Part shown: one piece after another, positions 23,442-33,562 of the stretch | How positions within the stretch are numbered: the first letter of the stretch is position 1 | Layout: each line of letters opens with the position of its first letter | NCBI RefSeq assembly: GCF_023208195.1 | Contig: NZ_CP060034.1 | Coordinates: 1,426,001-1,490,000 of the forward strand | Length of the DNA: 64,000 nt | DNA from: Nocardioides sp. InS609-2 | GTDB taxonomy: Bacteria > Actinomycetota > Actinomycetes > Propionibacteriales > Nocardioidaceae | Direction of reading: 5' to 3' | Notes under the pieces: generated by a model | What the model saw: the letters and a program-made list of their open reading frames with translations, nothing else | What the model was told of the DNA's origin: nothing | Databases searched by the model: none | Translations under genes and position numbers: made by a program

Positions 23442-24187
23442 GACTGCTCCTCGCTGGCCCGGCGCAGGCGGGGGCCGAGCTGGATCGCGGCGAGCGCGGC
23501 GCGAGCGGACGCCCGGGCTTCCTCACCCAGCGGGTGCTCGGAGAACCGGGCCTCGCGGTAGAGCTCACCCAGGGTGAAGGCGGCATGCGGGTCGGCGCCC
23601 ACCACGTCGAGCATCCGGTAGGTGAACTCCGAGGACGTCTCCCAAGACTTCCGCGCTAGACCGGCCTCGCCGGCCTGAACCTCGAAGCGGTGCCAGCACG
23701 CCTCGATCGCGGTCCGTGGGCTGCCTTCCTCGAGGAGCGCGCGCTGGGTCGACGCGTCGCGCTCCATCTGGTCGCTCACCCGGGCTGGCTGGTCAGGCTC
23801 GAGCATGTCGATCTCCACCGGCGCGGCCTCGGCCTCACGGCGGATGAGCCGTGCCTGTCGCCACAGCCCGCGCAGGAAAAAGAACACGAGCACCGCGAGC
23901 AACAGCCAGAAGACGGCCACGACCAGCAGGGCGAGGACGCGGAAGAAGGCCGGGGGTTCGCTCGGCAACTTGTTGATGGGCGGGGGGCCGGGGCCCTCGC
24001 TCGTGCTCGGTGTGGGCGTGGGCGTCGGGGTGTCGATCTGCATGCGCTCCGGCCCGTCGCCCGAGAGCACCGCGTCGCGGCCGATCGAGGCTGCCCACAC
24101 GGCGAGGACCGCCACGAGCATCAGGCCCGCGACGGCGAGTACGGCGACCACGCCTGCTCGCGTGCCGCCAGTCGTCTGCCCCCGCAT
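23438..24187 (-). CDS. DUF4129 domain membrane protein
   Basis: The 249-residue protein has an N-terminal hydrophobic segment (GVVAVLAVAGLMLVAVLAVW), a Pro/Thr-rich extracytoplasmic stretch (DTPTPTPTPSTSEGPGPPP), a second membrane segment (VLALLVVAVFWLLLAVLVFFF) and the cytoplasmic DUF4129 domain (about residues 150-245: RTAIEACWHRFEVQAGEAGL, then ETSSEFTYRML). DUF4129 is commonly the C-terminal domain of transglutaminase-like membrane proteins; here it stands alone. It is the first gene of the six-gene operon that runs to the alkyltransferase-like gene. Confidence 0.88.
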   Translation of the reverse strand: MRGQTTGGTRAGVVAVLAVAGLMLVAVLAVWAASIGRDAVLSGDGPERMQIDTPTPTPTPSTSEGPGPPPINKLPSEPPAFFRVLALLVVAVFWLLLAVLVFFFLRGLWRQARLIRREAEAAPVEIDMLEPDQPARVSDQMERDASTQRALLEEGSPRTAIEACWHRFEVQAGEAGLARKSWETSSEFTYRMLDVVGADPHAAFTLGELYREARFSEHPLGEEARASARAALAAIQLGPRLRRASEEQS

Positions 24188-24225
24188 GGCAGCAACCTAG
24201 CCTCACTCCCCGGTGGGCGACACGC

Positions 24226-24261
24226 GCGACGCCCCGCTCGCTTGCGCGGTCGGGGCGTCGC
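24226..24261 (-). terminator. Terminator of the serine protease gene
   Basis: GCGACGCCCCG at 24226-24236 is the exact reverse complement of CGGGGCGTCGC at 24251-24261, giving an 11-bp stem with a 14-base loop. It lies just after the protease stop and before the DUF4129 start. Confidence 0.65.
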
Positions 24262-24279
24262 ACCCGGATGGTGTGCGGG

Positions 24280-25158
24280 TCAGAGGATCGGGCTGAAGGG
24301 CTCCGTGCCGTTGACCACGGTGAGACCGGAGATGCCAGAGTTCGCTTGGGCGAAGGCGAGCTCGCGACCCAGGTCACCGATGTTGTTCGACAGCGGCAGC
24401 GGCGCCAGACCCAGGGTCGAGAGGGTGCCGATGGCCGAGCCGTCCGCGCTCAGGAAGCCCGAGCCGGAGTCTCCCGGGACGCCCGGGGTCACGGTGTAGA
24501 GCGGGTGGGTCCAGCCATCGGTGGTCGGGTCGTCGCCGATGCTGGCCCCGACGTGCGGGGACAGTTCCTCGATGCCGCCGCGCAGGCTGGAGTTGCCGTA
24601 GGTGTAGAGCTTGTCGCCGGCAGCCGTGCCGTCGGTGTCGATGCCGACCGGGCCGCCCCAGAAGGGCACGGACGGGTTGACGTTGGCGACGTCAGCCGCG
24701 TCGACCTTGACCAGCGCGAGGTCGTTGTAGGCGCAGGTGTTGGCGTCTTGCTCGTTGCGCTGCTGCATGGTCAGCCAGGAGCTGTAGGCCAGCGTGCCGC
24801 CGCCCACCCGGGTGCCCTCGGAGAGCAGCGAGCCGCCCTCGTTGAATGTGACGCGCGTGCCGAGCGGCAGCGACTCGGCCAGGCAGCCGTCGGTGTCGGT
24901 GGCCGCGCCGAGGCCGGCGCAGTGCGCGGCGTACCCGACATAGGTATTGCCGGCGCTGTCGGCGAAGACGAAGTTGGCGGTGCACTGGGCACCTTCGGTG
25001 TACATCTGTACGCCGGGGTGGATCTCGGCGGTGGCGGCCGGCGCCCAGGTGGGCGTGGCTGCGTTGGCCGGACCGGTGACCGCGGCCGCGGCCATGGTGG
25101 CCAGGATGCCGGCGCCGAACACGGCCCCGACGATTGCGCGAGTGCGATGGGTACGCAT
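24280..25158 (-). CDS. Secreted chymotrypsin-like serine protease
   Basis: The 292-residue protein has a classical signal peptide (MRTHRTR, hydrophobic core to about residue 33, ANA cleavage). The catalytic triad is His79 (GYAAHCAG), Asp146 (CAYNDLALV) and Ser231 (GVPGDSGSGF), matching the S1 family. Cysteines at 59/80 and 92/142 could form disulfides. No pro-domain of the streptogrisin kind is visible, so it may be secreted active or act on a narrow set of targets. It is monocistronic, with its own terminator. Confidence 0.92.
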   Translation of the reverse strand: MRTHRTRAIVGAVFGAGILATMAAAAVTGPANAATPTWAPAATAEIHPGVQMYTEGAQCTANFVFADSAGNTYVGYAAHCAGLGAATDTDGCLAESLPLGTRVTFNEGGSLLSEGTRVGGGTLAYSSWLTMQQRNEQDANTCAYNDLALVKVDAADVANVNPSVPFWGGPVGIDTDGTAAGDKLYTYGNSSLRGGIEELSPHVGASIGDDPTTDGWTHPLYTVTPGVPGDSGSGFLSADGSAIGTLSTLGLAPLPLSNNIGDLGRELAFAQANSGISGLTVVNGTEPFSPIL

Positions 25159-25316
25159 GAGTTCCCTCTCGTCATGTCCCGGCGGCTCCTGAGTCTGCCG
25201 CCGGTGTCTGCGAGCGGTCCAACGACGAAGTTACCTGTGGGTTACTCCGTAGACCCATGGGACTGCTTTCGGGTGACCGTGGGCCAGCGAGGGCGCGGGC
25301 CGACCAGCCCGAAGAC

Positions 25317-26558
25317 TCAGTACGAGGCCTGGCTCGGGTCGATCTGGTTGACCCAGGCCACGACCCCGCCACCCACGTGCACGGCGTCGGCGTACCCCGC
25401 CCCCTTGACGATCGCCAGCGTCTCCGCCGAGCGCACGCCCGACTTGCAGTGCATGACGACCTGCTTGCCGGAGTCGACAGGCGGGAGTTGCGCTATCGCA
25501 TGGCCGTTGAGGAAGTCGCCCTTCGGGATCAGGACCGAGCCGGGGATCTTGTTGATCTCGTACTCGTTGGGCTCGCGTACGTCGACGAGCACGAAGTCGC
25601 GAGTGCCCTCCTCGCGCTCCTTGAGCATGTGCTCGAGCGTCACGACGGAGATGGTCGAGCCGGCGGCGGCCTCGGCCGCCTCGTCACTGACCGCACCACA
25701 GAACGCGTCGTAGTCGATGAGGCCGGTGACGGTGGGGTTCTCGCCGCACAGCGCGCAGTTCGGGTCCTTGCGGACCTTGAGCTTGCGCCACTCCAGCTCG
25801 AGGGCGTCGTAGATCACGAGCTTGCCGATCGCGGGGTCACCGATGCCGGTGATCAGCTTGATGGCCTCGTTGACCTGGATGGAGCCGATGCTCGCGCACA
25901 GCACGCCCAGCACGCCGCCCTCGGCGCAGCTCGGGACCATGCCGGGCGGCGGGGGCTCGGGATAGAGGCAGCGGTAGCACGGCCCGACGGAGTCGGCCGA
26001 TGAGGAGAGCGCGTCGTTCTCTTGGCGTAGCCACGGCGCGAAGACACTGGCCTGGCCGTCGAAGCGGTAGATCGAGCCCCACACGTAGGGGATCTTCAGG
26101 AAGTACGCCGCGTCGTTGACCAGGTAGCGCGTCGCGAAGTTGTCGGTGCCGTCGACGATCAGGTCGTAGCCCTCGAAGACCTGCATCACGTTGTCGTTGT
26201 CGAGGCGCTCCTCGTGCAGGATCACCTCGACGTAGGGGTTCGCCTCGGCGATCGACTCCTTGGCCGACAGGCCCTTGGACTTCCCGATGTCGGACTGGCC
26301 GTGGATGATCTGCCGCTGCAGGTTGGACTCGTCGACCTCGTCGAACTCCGCGATGCCGAGCGTGTGTACGCCGGCCGCTGCCAGGTAGAGCAGCGCCGGG
26401 CTGCCGAGGCCGCCCGCGCCGATGACGAGCACCTTCGCGTTCTTGAGCCGCCTCTGCCCGGTCATGCCGACATCGGGGATGATCAGGTGCCGGCTGTAGC
26501 GGCGTACCTCGTCGATTGTGAGCTCGGCTGCGGGCTCTACGAGCGCTGGGTAGGACAC
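25317..26558 (-). CDS. moeZ: Adenylyltransferase/sulfurtransferase MoeZ (ThiF-rhodanese fusion)
   Basis: The 413-residue protein starts at the GTG at 26558, preceded by GAAGGAG with six-base spacing. The ThiF/MoeB-like domain occupies about residues 10-260: RYSRHLIIPDVGMTGQ, the nucleotide loop VIGAGGLGSP, and zinc-binding CYRC and CALC pairs. The C-terminal rhodanese domain has its active cysteine in MHCKSGVRSAE near residue 368. MoeZ adenylates and thiolates small sulfur-carrier proteins (MoaD, CysO, ThiS type), feeding molybdopterin, cysteine or thiamine synthesis. It would also supply cofactor for the molybdenum hydroxylase in this window. Confidence 0.95.
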   Translation of the reverse strand: MSYPALVEPAAELTIDEVRRYSRHLIIPDVGMTGQRRLKNAKVLVIGAGGLGSPALLYLAAAGVHTLGIAEFDEVDESNLQRQIIHGQSDIGKSKGLSAKESIAEANPYVEVILHEERLDNDNVMQVFEGYDLIVDGTDNFATRYLVNDAAYFLKIPYVWGSIYRFDGQASVFAPWLRQENDALSSSADSVGPCYRCLYPEPPPPGMVPSCAEGGVLGVLCASIGSIQVNEAIKLITGIGDPAIGKLVIYDALELEWRKLKVRKDPNCALCGENPTVTGLIDYDAFCGAVSDEAAEAAAGSTISVVTLEHMLKEREEGTRDFVLVDVREPNEYEINKIPGSVLIPKGDFLNGHAIAQLPPVDSGKQVVMHCKSGVRSAETLAIVKGAGYADAVHVGGGVVAWVNQIDPSQASY

Positions 26559-26778
26559 GGTTGCTCCTTCGTCTGGGCGGCTGCTCCCACGACAACGACA
26601 ACCGGGAGCGGCTTCTTCCCATCCTCCCTCGCCGGCGGGCGACCGGAGCCCCACGACCGGATCCCGGACCTGGGGGGCTCGTTCGCGGGGCCCCTCCTGC
26701 CGTGCCGGTAGGGTTCACCGACAGCGGTGCCTGCGCCGCGCCGTAGCACCAGACACGACCAGCCGAAGGAGCCGCTTA

Positions 26779-27420
26779 GTGGCCGAGCACGACGCCACCG
26801 AGGTCCGTCCCCGTGGTGGCCGGATGCCGCGCCGGGAGCGCCGCGAACAGCTACTCGGGTCCGCGCTGGAGGTCTTCGTCGCGCAGGGCTACCACGCCGC
26901 CGCGATGGACGACATCGCCGAGCGGGCCGGGGTCTCCAAGCCGGTGCTCTACCAGCACTTCCCGGGCAAGCTCGAGCTGTACCTCGCGCTCCTGGACACC
27001 TCCTGCGACCAGATCATCGACAACTGTCGCCAGGCGCTGGCCTCGACCACCGACAACAAGCTGCGGGTCGGCGCGACGGTGGAGGTCTTCTTCGCGTACG
27101 TCGCGAGCGAGACCGGCGCGTTCCGGCTGGTCTTCGAGTCCGACCTGACCAACGAGCCCGCCGTGCGCGCCCTCGTCGACCGGGTCACCATCGACTGCGC
27201 CGAGATGATCGCCGACGTCATCCACGACGACACCGGCCTGCCCGACGAGGCCTCGCGGCTGCTCGCCGTGTCGCTGGTGGGAATGGCTCAGGTCAGCGCG
27301 CGGTTCTGGTTGTCCGGGGCGGGAGCTTCGGGGGACATCACCCAGAACGACGCCGCCGCACTCGTGGCGGGTCTGGCCTGGCGTGGCATCCGCGGCTACC
27401 CGCTCACCGACGACCACTGA
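26779..27420 (+). CDS. TetR-family transcriptional regulator
   Basis: The 213-residue protein starts at the GTG at 26779 behind GAAGGAG. The TetR helix-turn-helix is at about residues 22-68: REQLLGSALEVFVAQGYHAA, then MDDIAERAGVSKPVLYQHFP. The C-terminal ligand-binding half is helical (FFAYVASETGAFRLVFESDL). It is divergent from moeZ and followed by DUF3107, an arrangement I know from many actinobacteria. The ligand is unknown. Confidence 0.93.
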   Translation: MAEHDATEVRPRGGRMPRRERREQLLGSALEVFVAQGYHAAAMDDIAERAGVSKPVLYQHFPGKLELYLALLDTSCDQIIDNCRQALASTTDNKLRVGATVEVFFAYVASETGAFRLVFESDLTNEPAVRALVDRVTIDCAEMIADVIHDDTGLPDEASRLLAVSLVGMAQVSARFWLSGAGASGDITQNDAAALVAGLAWRGIRGYPLTDDH

Positions 27421-27446
27421 TGCCCGCAACAGAAGGAGCCCTGACC

Positions 27447-27665
27447 GTGGAGGTCAAGATCGGCGTACTGCACGCCCCCCGCGAACTCGTCGTCGAAACC
27501 GACGCCACCGCCGAAGACGTCGAGAAGCAGCTCGAAGCGGCCGTGGCCGGTGACGGCGTGCTCGCACTCACCGACAGCAAGGGTCGACGCATCGTCGTAC
27601 CCGCGAACAACATCGCGTACGTCGAGATCGGCACCGGCTCCCCCGGCACCGTCGGTTTCCGCTGA
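27447..27665 (+). CDS. DUF3107 family protein
   Basis: This 72-residue protein reads (M)EVKIGVLHAPRELVVETDAT and ends YVEIGTGSPGTVGFR. It starts at the GTG at 27447, preceded by AGAAGGAG at eight bases, not at the ATG just after the tetR stop. DUF3107 is a small, widespread actinobacterial family, usually next to this TetR gene. Its molecular role is unknown to me. The predicted structure is a small alpha/beta domain without membrane segments. Confidence 0.9.
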   Translation: MEVKIGVLHAPRELVVETDATAEDVEKQLEAAVAGDGVLALTDSKGRRIVVPANNIAYVEIGTGSPGTVGFR

Positions 27666-27788
27666 CCGACACGGCGCAGGTCCACCGCCAGCGGTGATTG
27701 TCGCGACGCGCGCGAACGACGATGATGGTCCTACGTCGACCAGATCGACACCGCTGAGTCACTACGTGGCACGGAAGGGTTGGTAGCT

Positions 27789-28067
27789 GTGGACATCACG
27801 ACCATCTTGTTCTACCTGATTGTCGGAGCCATCGTCGGTCTGCTCGGGAAGTTCCTCGCGCCGGGCGACAAGGACAACATCCCGTTGTGGCTGGTGCTGA
27901 TCTGTGGCATCGGCGGCATGCTGCTCGGTGACGTCATCTACCGCGCCTTCAACGGCAACGGCAGCGAGGGCCTGGACTGGGTGCAGGGCATCGTCACCGT
28001 CCTGACCGCCATGGTGCTCGTCATCATCGCCTCGATGGTGACCGGTCGGACCCGCAGCAGGATCTGA
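27789..28067 (+). CDS. GlsB/YeaQ/YmgE-family small membrane protein
   Basis: The 92-residue protein starts at the GTG at 27789 (GGAAGG about ten bases upstream). It has three transmembrane segments (ILFYLIVGAIVGLLGKFLAP, LWLVLICGIGGMLLGDVIY, IVTVLTAMVLVIIASMV) with the glycine-rich GIGGMLLG pattern of transglycosylase-associated/GlsB proteins. These are often stress-linked, but their biochemical role is not settled. A long terminator hairpin follows. Confidence 0.88.
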   Translation: MDITTILFYLIVGAIVGLLGKFLAPGDKDNIPLWLVLICGIGGMLLGDVIYRAFNGNGSEGLDWVQGIVTVLTAMVLVIIASMVTGRTRSRI

Positions 28068-28085
28068 CACCACCCGTACGACGAG

Positions 28086-28121
28086 ACGAGGGTCCCGCAC
28101 CGACCGGTGCGGGACCCTCGT
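28086..28121. terminator. Very strong bidirectional terminator
   Basis: ACGAGGGTCCCGCACCG at 28086-28102 pairs perfectly with 28105-28121, a near-continuous 16-bp GC-rich stem with a tiny loop. It lies between the converging glsB-type and ferritin-like genes. Confidence 0.85.
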
Positions 28122-28147
28122 CCACGTCTGCGTCCCGCGCTGCTGGA

Positions 28148-28837
28148 TCAGGAGTCGAGCCCGAGCTCGGCCATTCGCTCCGCATGCCGCTCGGTGAGCC
28201 TGCTGAACATCCGGCCGATCGCAGCCAGGTCGAGGCCGGGCCGGTCGACACCGCCGGCCAGCAGCGCGCTGAGTGCGTCGCGCTCGGCGGCCACCCGCTG
28301 CCCCTGCGTCAGCGCCTCCCCCATCAACCGCCGGCCCCACAGGGCGAGCCGGCCGCCGAGGCGCGGGTTGGCCGCAATGGCGCTGCGCACCCGGTCGACC
28401 ACGAACGCCGAGTGACCGGTGTCGGCGAGCGAGTCGATGACCAGGTCGCGGGTGTCGGGATCGAGGTACGCCGCGATCTCGCGGTAGAAGTCTGCGGCGA
28501 GGCCGTCTCCGACGTATGCCTTGATGAGTCCCTCGTACCAGTCAGCCGGCGCCGTGTGCTTGTGGAAGTCGTCGATCGCGCGCCGGAACGGCCGCATCGC
28601 GGCGTACGGGTCGGCACCGAGGTCGGTGAGCCGGGCCCGCAGTGCGTTGAGGTGACCGAACTCCGCGGCGGCCATCGCGCTGATCTCGACCTTGTCCTCC
28701 AGCGAGGGCGCCAGCTTGGCGTCCTCGGCAAGCCGTTCGAACGCCGAGAGCTCGCCGTAGGCGATCGCACCGAGCAGGTCGACCACGGCCTCGCGGTAGT
28801 CGTCGTCCTGCAGGGCCACGGGCAGGGATTCCGTCAT
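28148..28837 (-). CDS. Ferritin-like fold protein (MiaE-like)
   Basis: The 229-residue protein is all-helical and carries ferritin-type carboxylate motifs: GELSAFERLAEDAK (near residue 28) and EISAMAAAEFGHLNAL (near 51), with a later second pair around DWYEGLIKAYVGDGLAADFY. The family is a conserved actinobacterial relative of the diiron tRNA hydroxylase MiaE. Whether it hydroxylates tRNA or another substrate is not shown. It is divergent from the DEAD-box helicase gene, which fits an RNA-related role, but that is inference. Confidence 0.85.
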   Translation of the reverse strand: MTESLPVALQDDDYREAVVDLLGAIAYGELSAFERLAEDAKLAPSLEDKVEISAMAAAEFGHLNALRARLTDLGADPYAAMRPFRRAIDDFHKHTAPADWYEGLIKAYVGDGLAADFYREIAAYLDPDTRDLVIDSLADTGHSAFVVDRVRSAIAANPRLGGRLALWGRRLMGEALTQGQRVAAERDALSALLAGGVDRPGLDLAAIGRMFSRLTERHAERMAELGLDS

Positions 28838-28983
28838 GCGCTGACCCTACCGATAGACTGAGGTCCGATTGACTTCCGGCGGGAGCCCCCGCCGAGCATG
28901 TGCGCGGTGGATTCACCATCGTCTTGAGACTTCTCGACTGGTCCGCCGCATCTGCTGTGGAATCCAGACGAAAGCGACATACC

Positions 28984-30450
<1,467 letters not shown>

Positions 30451-30495
30451 GGATCCGTCGAGTCGTGACTGGGGGCCCGCGCGCGTAGCAGGTCG

Positions 30496-30517
30496 GGGCG
30501 GCGGCAAGCCGCCGCCC
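30496..30517. terminator. Bidirectional terminator between helicase and L,D-transpeptidase
   Basis: GGGCGGCGGC at 30496-30505 pairs perfectly with GCCGCCGCCC at 30508-30517 around an AA pair, between converging genes. Confidence 0.75.
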
Positions 30518-30549
30518 GCGCAAGCGCCGGCCCGTCATCACCAGCCACG

Positions 30550-31203
30550 TCAGGCGGTGACGACGACCTTCGTCCCGACCTGCGCGAAGTCCCACATGCG
30601 TACGGCGTCCTGCTCGGCCTGTCGGATGCATCCATGGGACTGCGGCGTACCCAGGTCGGCACTCGACTGGAGCGGTGTGCCGTTCTTCGTGGGGATCGAG
30701 TGGAAGCCGATCGCGGCGTTCTCACCCTGGGTGAAACGCACGAAGTACTCCATCACCCCGGAGTCGTCGACTCCGACGGCCCAGCGCGACCGCGAGTAGA
30801 CCTCGTAGCTGCCCGGGTGGAGGTTGTCGACCAGGCTCCCGGAGACCAGGTAGGTGCTGCGGACCCGGTCGGCCGGACCGACGATCCACACTCGCTGGAG
30901 ACCCTCGCTGAAGACGACCCGGCGGCCCTCACCCGAGTCGGCGGGCAGTGCCTCGTCGACCACCGGCGCCGTCGGCGTGGTTTCGACCGACGGGGTCGCT
31001 GTGGGTGTCGGCGTCGCCGTCGGGGTGGGCTCGAGCTCGGCGGTCGACAACGTCGCTTCAGGAGTACGACGTTCGTCGGCCTGCGCTGTCGGCAGCACGC
31101 CCACTCCGCCCAGCACGGCCACCGACGTCACGGACATCGACGCAACCGCGAGAAACATCCGGCCGTACCTCGGCCGGACGTGCTCCAGGCGGTGTCGTGT
31201 CAC
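30550..31203 (-). CDS. L,D-transpeptidase (YkuD domain)
   Basis: The 217-residue protein starts at a GTG overlapping the parA stop (GTGA). It has a basic N-terminus, one hydrophobic segment (about residues 16-40), a Pro/Thr-rich wall-spanning linker (residues 58-80), and the YkuD catalytic domain with SHGCIR and the nucleophile Cys192. The domain is short. It should make 3-3 peptidoglycan cross-links or attach proteins to the wall. Coupling to parA is unusual. Confidence 0.9.
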   Translation of the reverse strand: MTRHRLEHVRPRYGRMFLAVASMSVTSVAVLGGVGVLPTAQADERRTPEATLSTAELEPTPTATPTPTATPSVETTPTAPVVDEALPADSGEGRRVVFSEGLQRVWIVGPADRVRSTYLVSGSLVDNLHPGSYEVYSRSRWAVGVDDSGVMEYFVRFTQGENAAIGFHSIPTKNGTPLQSSADLGTPQSHGCIRQAEQDAVRMWDFAQVGTKVVVTA

Positions 31204-32021
31204 TGCGCCGCGCCCTTGCGGGAGGCTGCCTTCTTCTTCGACACGGCCTTCTTCTTCGGTCGCTGCGAACGGGTGACCAGATTGGCCGCAACCTCCCGAT
31301 AGGCGGTCGCACCCTTGCTGCTGCGGCTGGTCGACAGGATCGAACGACCCGCGGCCGGCGCCTCGGCGAACTTGATCGTCTTGGGGATCGGCGGCTCGAT
31401 GACGTCGAGGTCGTAGGTGTCGGAGATCGTCTCGAGCACGGTGCGCGCGTGGTTGGTGCGGCCGTCGTACAACGTGGGCAGGACGCCCCACACCTCGAGG
31501 CCGCGGTTGGTGAAGCGGCGTACGTCGTGCACGGTGTCGAGCAGCTGGCCGACGCCGCGGTGCGACAGGGTCTCGCACTGCAACGGGATGAGCACGCCGT
31601 CGGCAGCAGTCAGCGCCGCTACGGTCAGCACGCCTAGGGACGGCGGGCAGTCGAGCAGGATCCAGTCGTAGCCGTCGTCCAGCTGGTCGAGCGCGCCCTT
31701 GATGACGTGCTCGCGGCCGGTGCGGGTGAGCAGGTCCATCTCGGCGCGCGCCAGCTCGATGGTGGCCGGCAGCAGGTCGACGCCGTCGTCGGTCTCGATG
31801 ATGACCTCGGCCGGGTCGAGAGCCTTCGTCAGCACGTGGTGCACGGAGACGTCGAGGTCCTCTGGGTCGATGCCCAGCGAGAACGTCAGGCAGGCCTGCG
31901 GATCGAGGTCGACGAGCAGCACGGAGTGCCCGAGCTCGGCCAGCGCGGCGCCGATCGAAGCGACGGAGGTCGTCTTGGCGACGCCGCCCTTCTGGTTGGC
32001 GATCGCAAGTGTCGTGGTCAT
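31200..32021 (-). CDS. ParA-family ATPase, orphan
   Basis: The 273-residue protein has the deviant Walker A KGGVAKTT (residues 11-18), switch I/II-like LLVDLDPQACLTFSLG and ILLDCPPSLGVLT, and a C-terminal Lys-rich tail (RSQRPKKKAVSKKKAASRK) likely to bind DNA non-specifically. No parB or parS site is adjacent, so it is not the chromosomal parAB pair. Orphan ParA proteins position other cargo such as polar or wall complexes. Its stop overlaps the L,D-transpeptidase start. Confidence 0.93.
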   Translation of the reverse strand: MTTTLAIANQKGGVAKTTSVASIGAALAELGHSVLLVDLDPQACLTFSLGIDPEDLDVSVHHVLTKALDPAEVIIETDDGVDLLPATIELARAEMDLLTRTGREHVIKGALDQLDDGYDWILLDCPPSLGVLTVAALTAADGVLIPLQCETLSHRGVGQLLDTVHDVRRFTNRGLEVWGVLPTLYDGRTNHARTVLETISDTYDLDVIEPPIPKTIKFAEAPAAGRSILSTSRSSKGATAYREVAANLVTRSQRPKKKAVSKKKAASRKGAAQ

Positions 32022-32080
32022 CGGTGCCCATCATGCCGGACCGGCTTGCCGCAATGGCGACGACACAGTTGGCTGGCAGC

Positions 32081-32839
32081 ATGTCGACTGCGATGATCAC
32101 CGGCCCCACCGCCGGCCTCGGCCTCCGTTTCGCCCACCACCTGGCCCGCCGCGGCCACGACCTGGTGCTCGTCGCCCGCGACGAGGCCCGGCTCGCGGGG
32201 GTCGCCGACGAGCTGCGTACGACGTACGACGTGGACGTCGAGGTGCTCCCGGCCGACCTGGGCGACCGCGACCAGCTGGCCAGGATCGAGGCCCGACTTG
32301 CCGACATGGACCAGCCGGTCGACCTGCTGGTCAACAACGCCGGCTTCGGGCTCAAGGAGCGGTTCCTCGACAACGACGTGGCCACCGAGCAGGCCATGCT
32401 CGACGTGCTCATCATCGCGGTGATGCGGCTCAGTCACGCTGCACTCGGCGCTATGTCCGCCCGTGGCCACGGAGGCCTGATCAACGTGTCGAGCGTTGCG
32501 GCGTACCTCCCCCGTGGCACCTACGGCGCGGCGAAGTCGTGGGTCAACAGCTTCGGCGAGTGGGCGGCGGCGGAGTACGCCACCGACGACCTGCGCGTGA
32601 TGACGCTCTGCCCGGGGTTCACCCGCACGGAGTTCCACGAGCGGATGGACGTCGCCCGCGGCTCGGCGCCCGACTTCATGTGGCTCGACGCCGACTTCGT
32701 GGTGACCCGGGCGCTCGCCGACTACGACTTGGGCCGCACGCTCTCGGTGCCGGGCGCGCAGTACAAGCTCGTCGCTGCGCTGACCCGGCTCGTGCCGCAC
32801 CGGGCCTTGCAGGCCGCGCAGTCGCTCGGGCGGCGCTGA
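32081..32839 (+). CDS. Short-chain dehydrogenase/reductase
   Basis: The protein is 252 residues if started at the ATG at 32081 (MSTAMITGPTAGLGLRFAHH); an ATG at 32054 is an alternative. It has the cofactor loop TGPTAGLG (about residues 7-14), NNAGFG near 85 and the catalytic SS...YGAAKSW triad near 135-150. It is a classical NAD(P)-dependent SDR with an oxidoreductase substrate that cannot be inferred. It is divergent from parA and followed by two small hairpins. Confidence 0.9.
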   Translation: MSTAMITGPTAGLGLRFAHHLARRGHDLVLVARDEARLAGVADELRTTYDVDVEVLPADLGDRDQLARIEARLADMDQPVDLLVNNAGFGLKERFLDNDVATEQAMLDVLIIAVMRLSHAALGAMSARGHGGLINVSSVAAYLPRGTYGAAKSWVNSFGEWAAAEYATDDLRVMTLCPGFTRTEFHERMDVARGSAPDFMWLDADFVVTRALADYDLGRTLSVPGAQYKLVAALTRLVPHRALQAAQSLGRR

Positions 32840-32853
32840 GGTCGCTGTCGCGT

Positions 32854-32921
32854 TACCCGGCTGACCGGGTATCACGTCGCCTTGTCGTCGTTGCAACGCA
32901 CACAGAGCGTGAGCAACGACG
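32854..32921. terminator. Double hairpin between SDR and marC
   Basis: The first stem is TACCCGG-CTGA-CCGGGTA (32854-32871). The second is CGTCGTTGC at 32886-32894 paired with GCAACGACG at 32913-32921, with an inner ACGC/GCGT pair. They lie between converging genes and probably end transcription from both sides. Confidence 0.65.
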
Positions 32922-32944
32922 CCACAGTCCGGCCGAAAGTTGGC

Positions 32945-33562
32945 TCAGCCCTCGCCCGCGATGAACGCCCGCACCGCGTCCGCGACCAGCTGTACGGCGA
33001 TCGCCGAGAGCAGCAGGCCTGCGATCCGGGTCACCAGCAGCACGCCGCTCTCCCGGATCAGCCGCAGGATCGGCAGCGAGAAACGCATCGCCAGCCACAG
33101 GCTGATGTGCGTCAGGATCACGCCGAGGGCCACCGCCATGAACGTCGCCAGCCCGTGCACCTGCTGCGAGAACAGCATGGTGGCCACGATCGCGCCCGGC
33201 CCGGCCAACAGCGGGGTGCCGAGAGGGACCAGCGCGACGTTGGTGCCCGCCGCGGCGGTGGGCTCCTTCTCGTTTCCCGTGAGCAGCTCGAGGGCGACGA
33301 GCAGGAGCAGCAGGCCACCGGCGCACTGCAGCGCTGGCAGAGAGATGTGCAGGTAGGACAGGATCTGCTGGCCGAAGAACGCGAACGCCGTGATCACCAC
33401 GAACGACACCGTCACCGCCTGCCACGCGGCCTTGCGGGCGGTCGCGGGCGAGCGGCCCGAGGTGAGCGACAGGAAGATCGGGACCGTGCCGACGGGGTCC
33501 ATGATCACGAAGAGCGTCACGGACACCTCGGTGAGGAGTACGACGTCGAGCACGCTGCTCAC
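32945..33562 (-). CDS. marC: MarC-family integral membrane protein
   Basis: The 205-residue protein starts at a GTG overlapping the PHP-gene stop. It has six hydrophobic helices and the MarC signatures FVIMDPVGTVPIFLSLT (near residue 18) and PLGTPLLAGPGAIVATM (near 110). MarC proteins are transporter-like; an earlier link to multiple antibiotic resistance is not supported. The cargo is unknown. It forms an operon with the PHP and DUF6758 genes. Confidence 0.92.
   Translation of the reverse strand: MSSVLDVVLLTEVSVTLFVIMDPVGTVPIFLSLTSGRSPATARKAAWQAVTVSFVVITAFAFFGQQILSYLHISLPALQCAGGLLLLLVALELLTGNEKEPTAAAGTNVALVPLGTPLLAGPGAIVATMLFSQQVHGLATFMAVALGVILTHISLWLAMRFSLPILRLIRESGVLLVTRIAGLLLSAIAVQLVADAVRAFIAGEG

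Noticed and set aside
31200..32021. Chromosomal partition locus parAB
   Set aside because: No parB gene, no parS consensus and no nearby gidB or rnpA; the ParA is an orphan.
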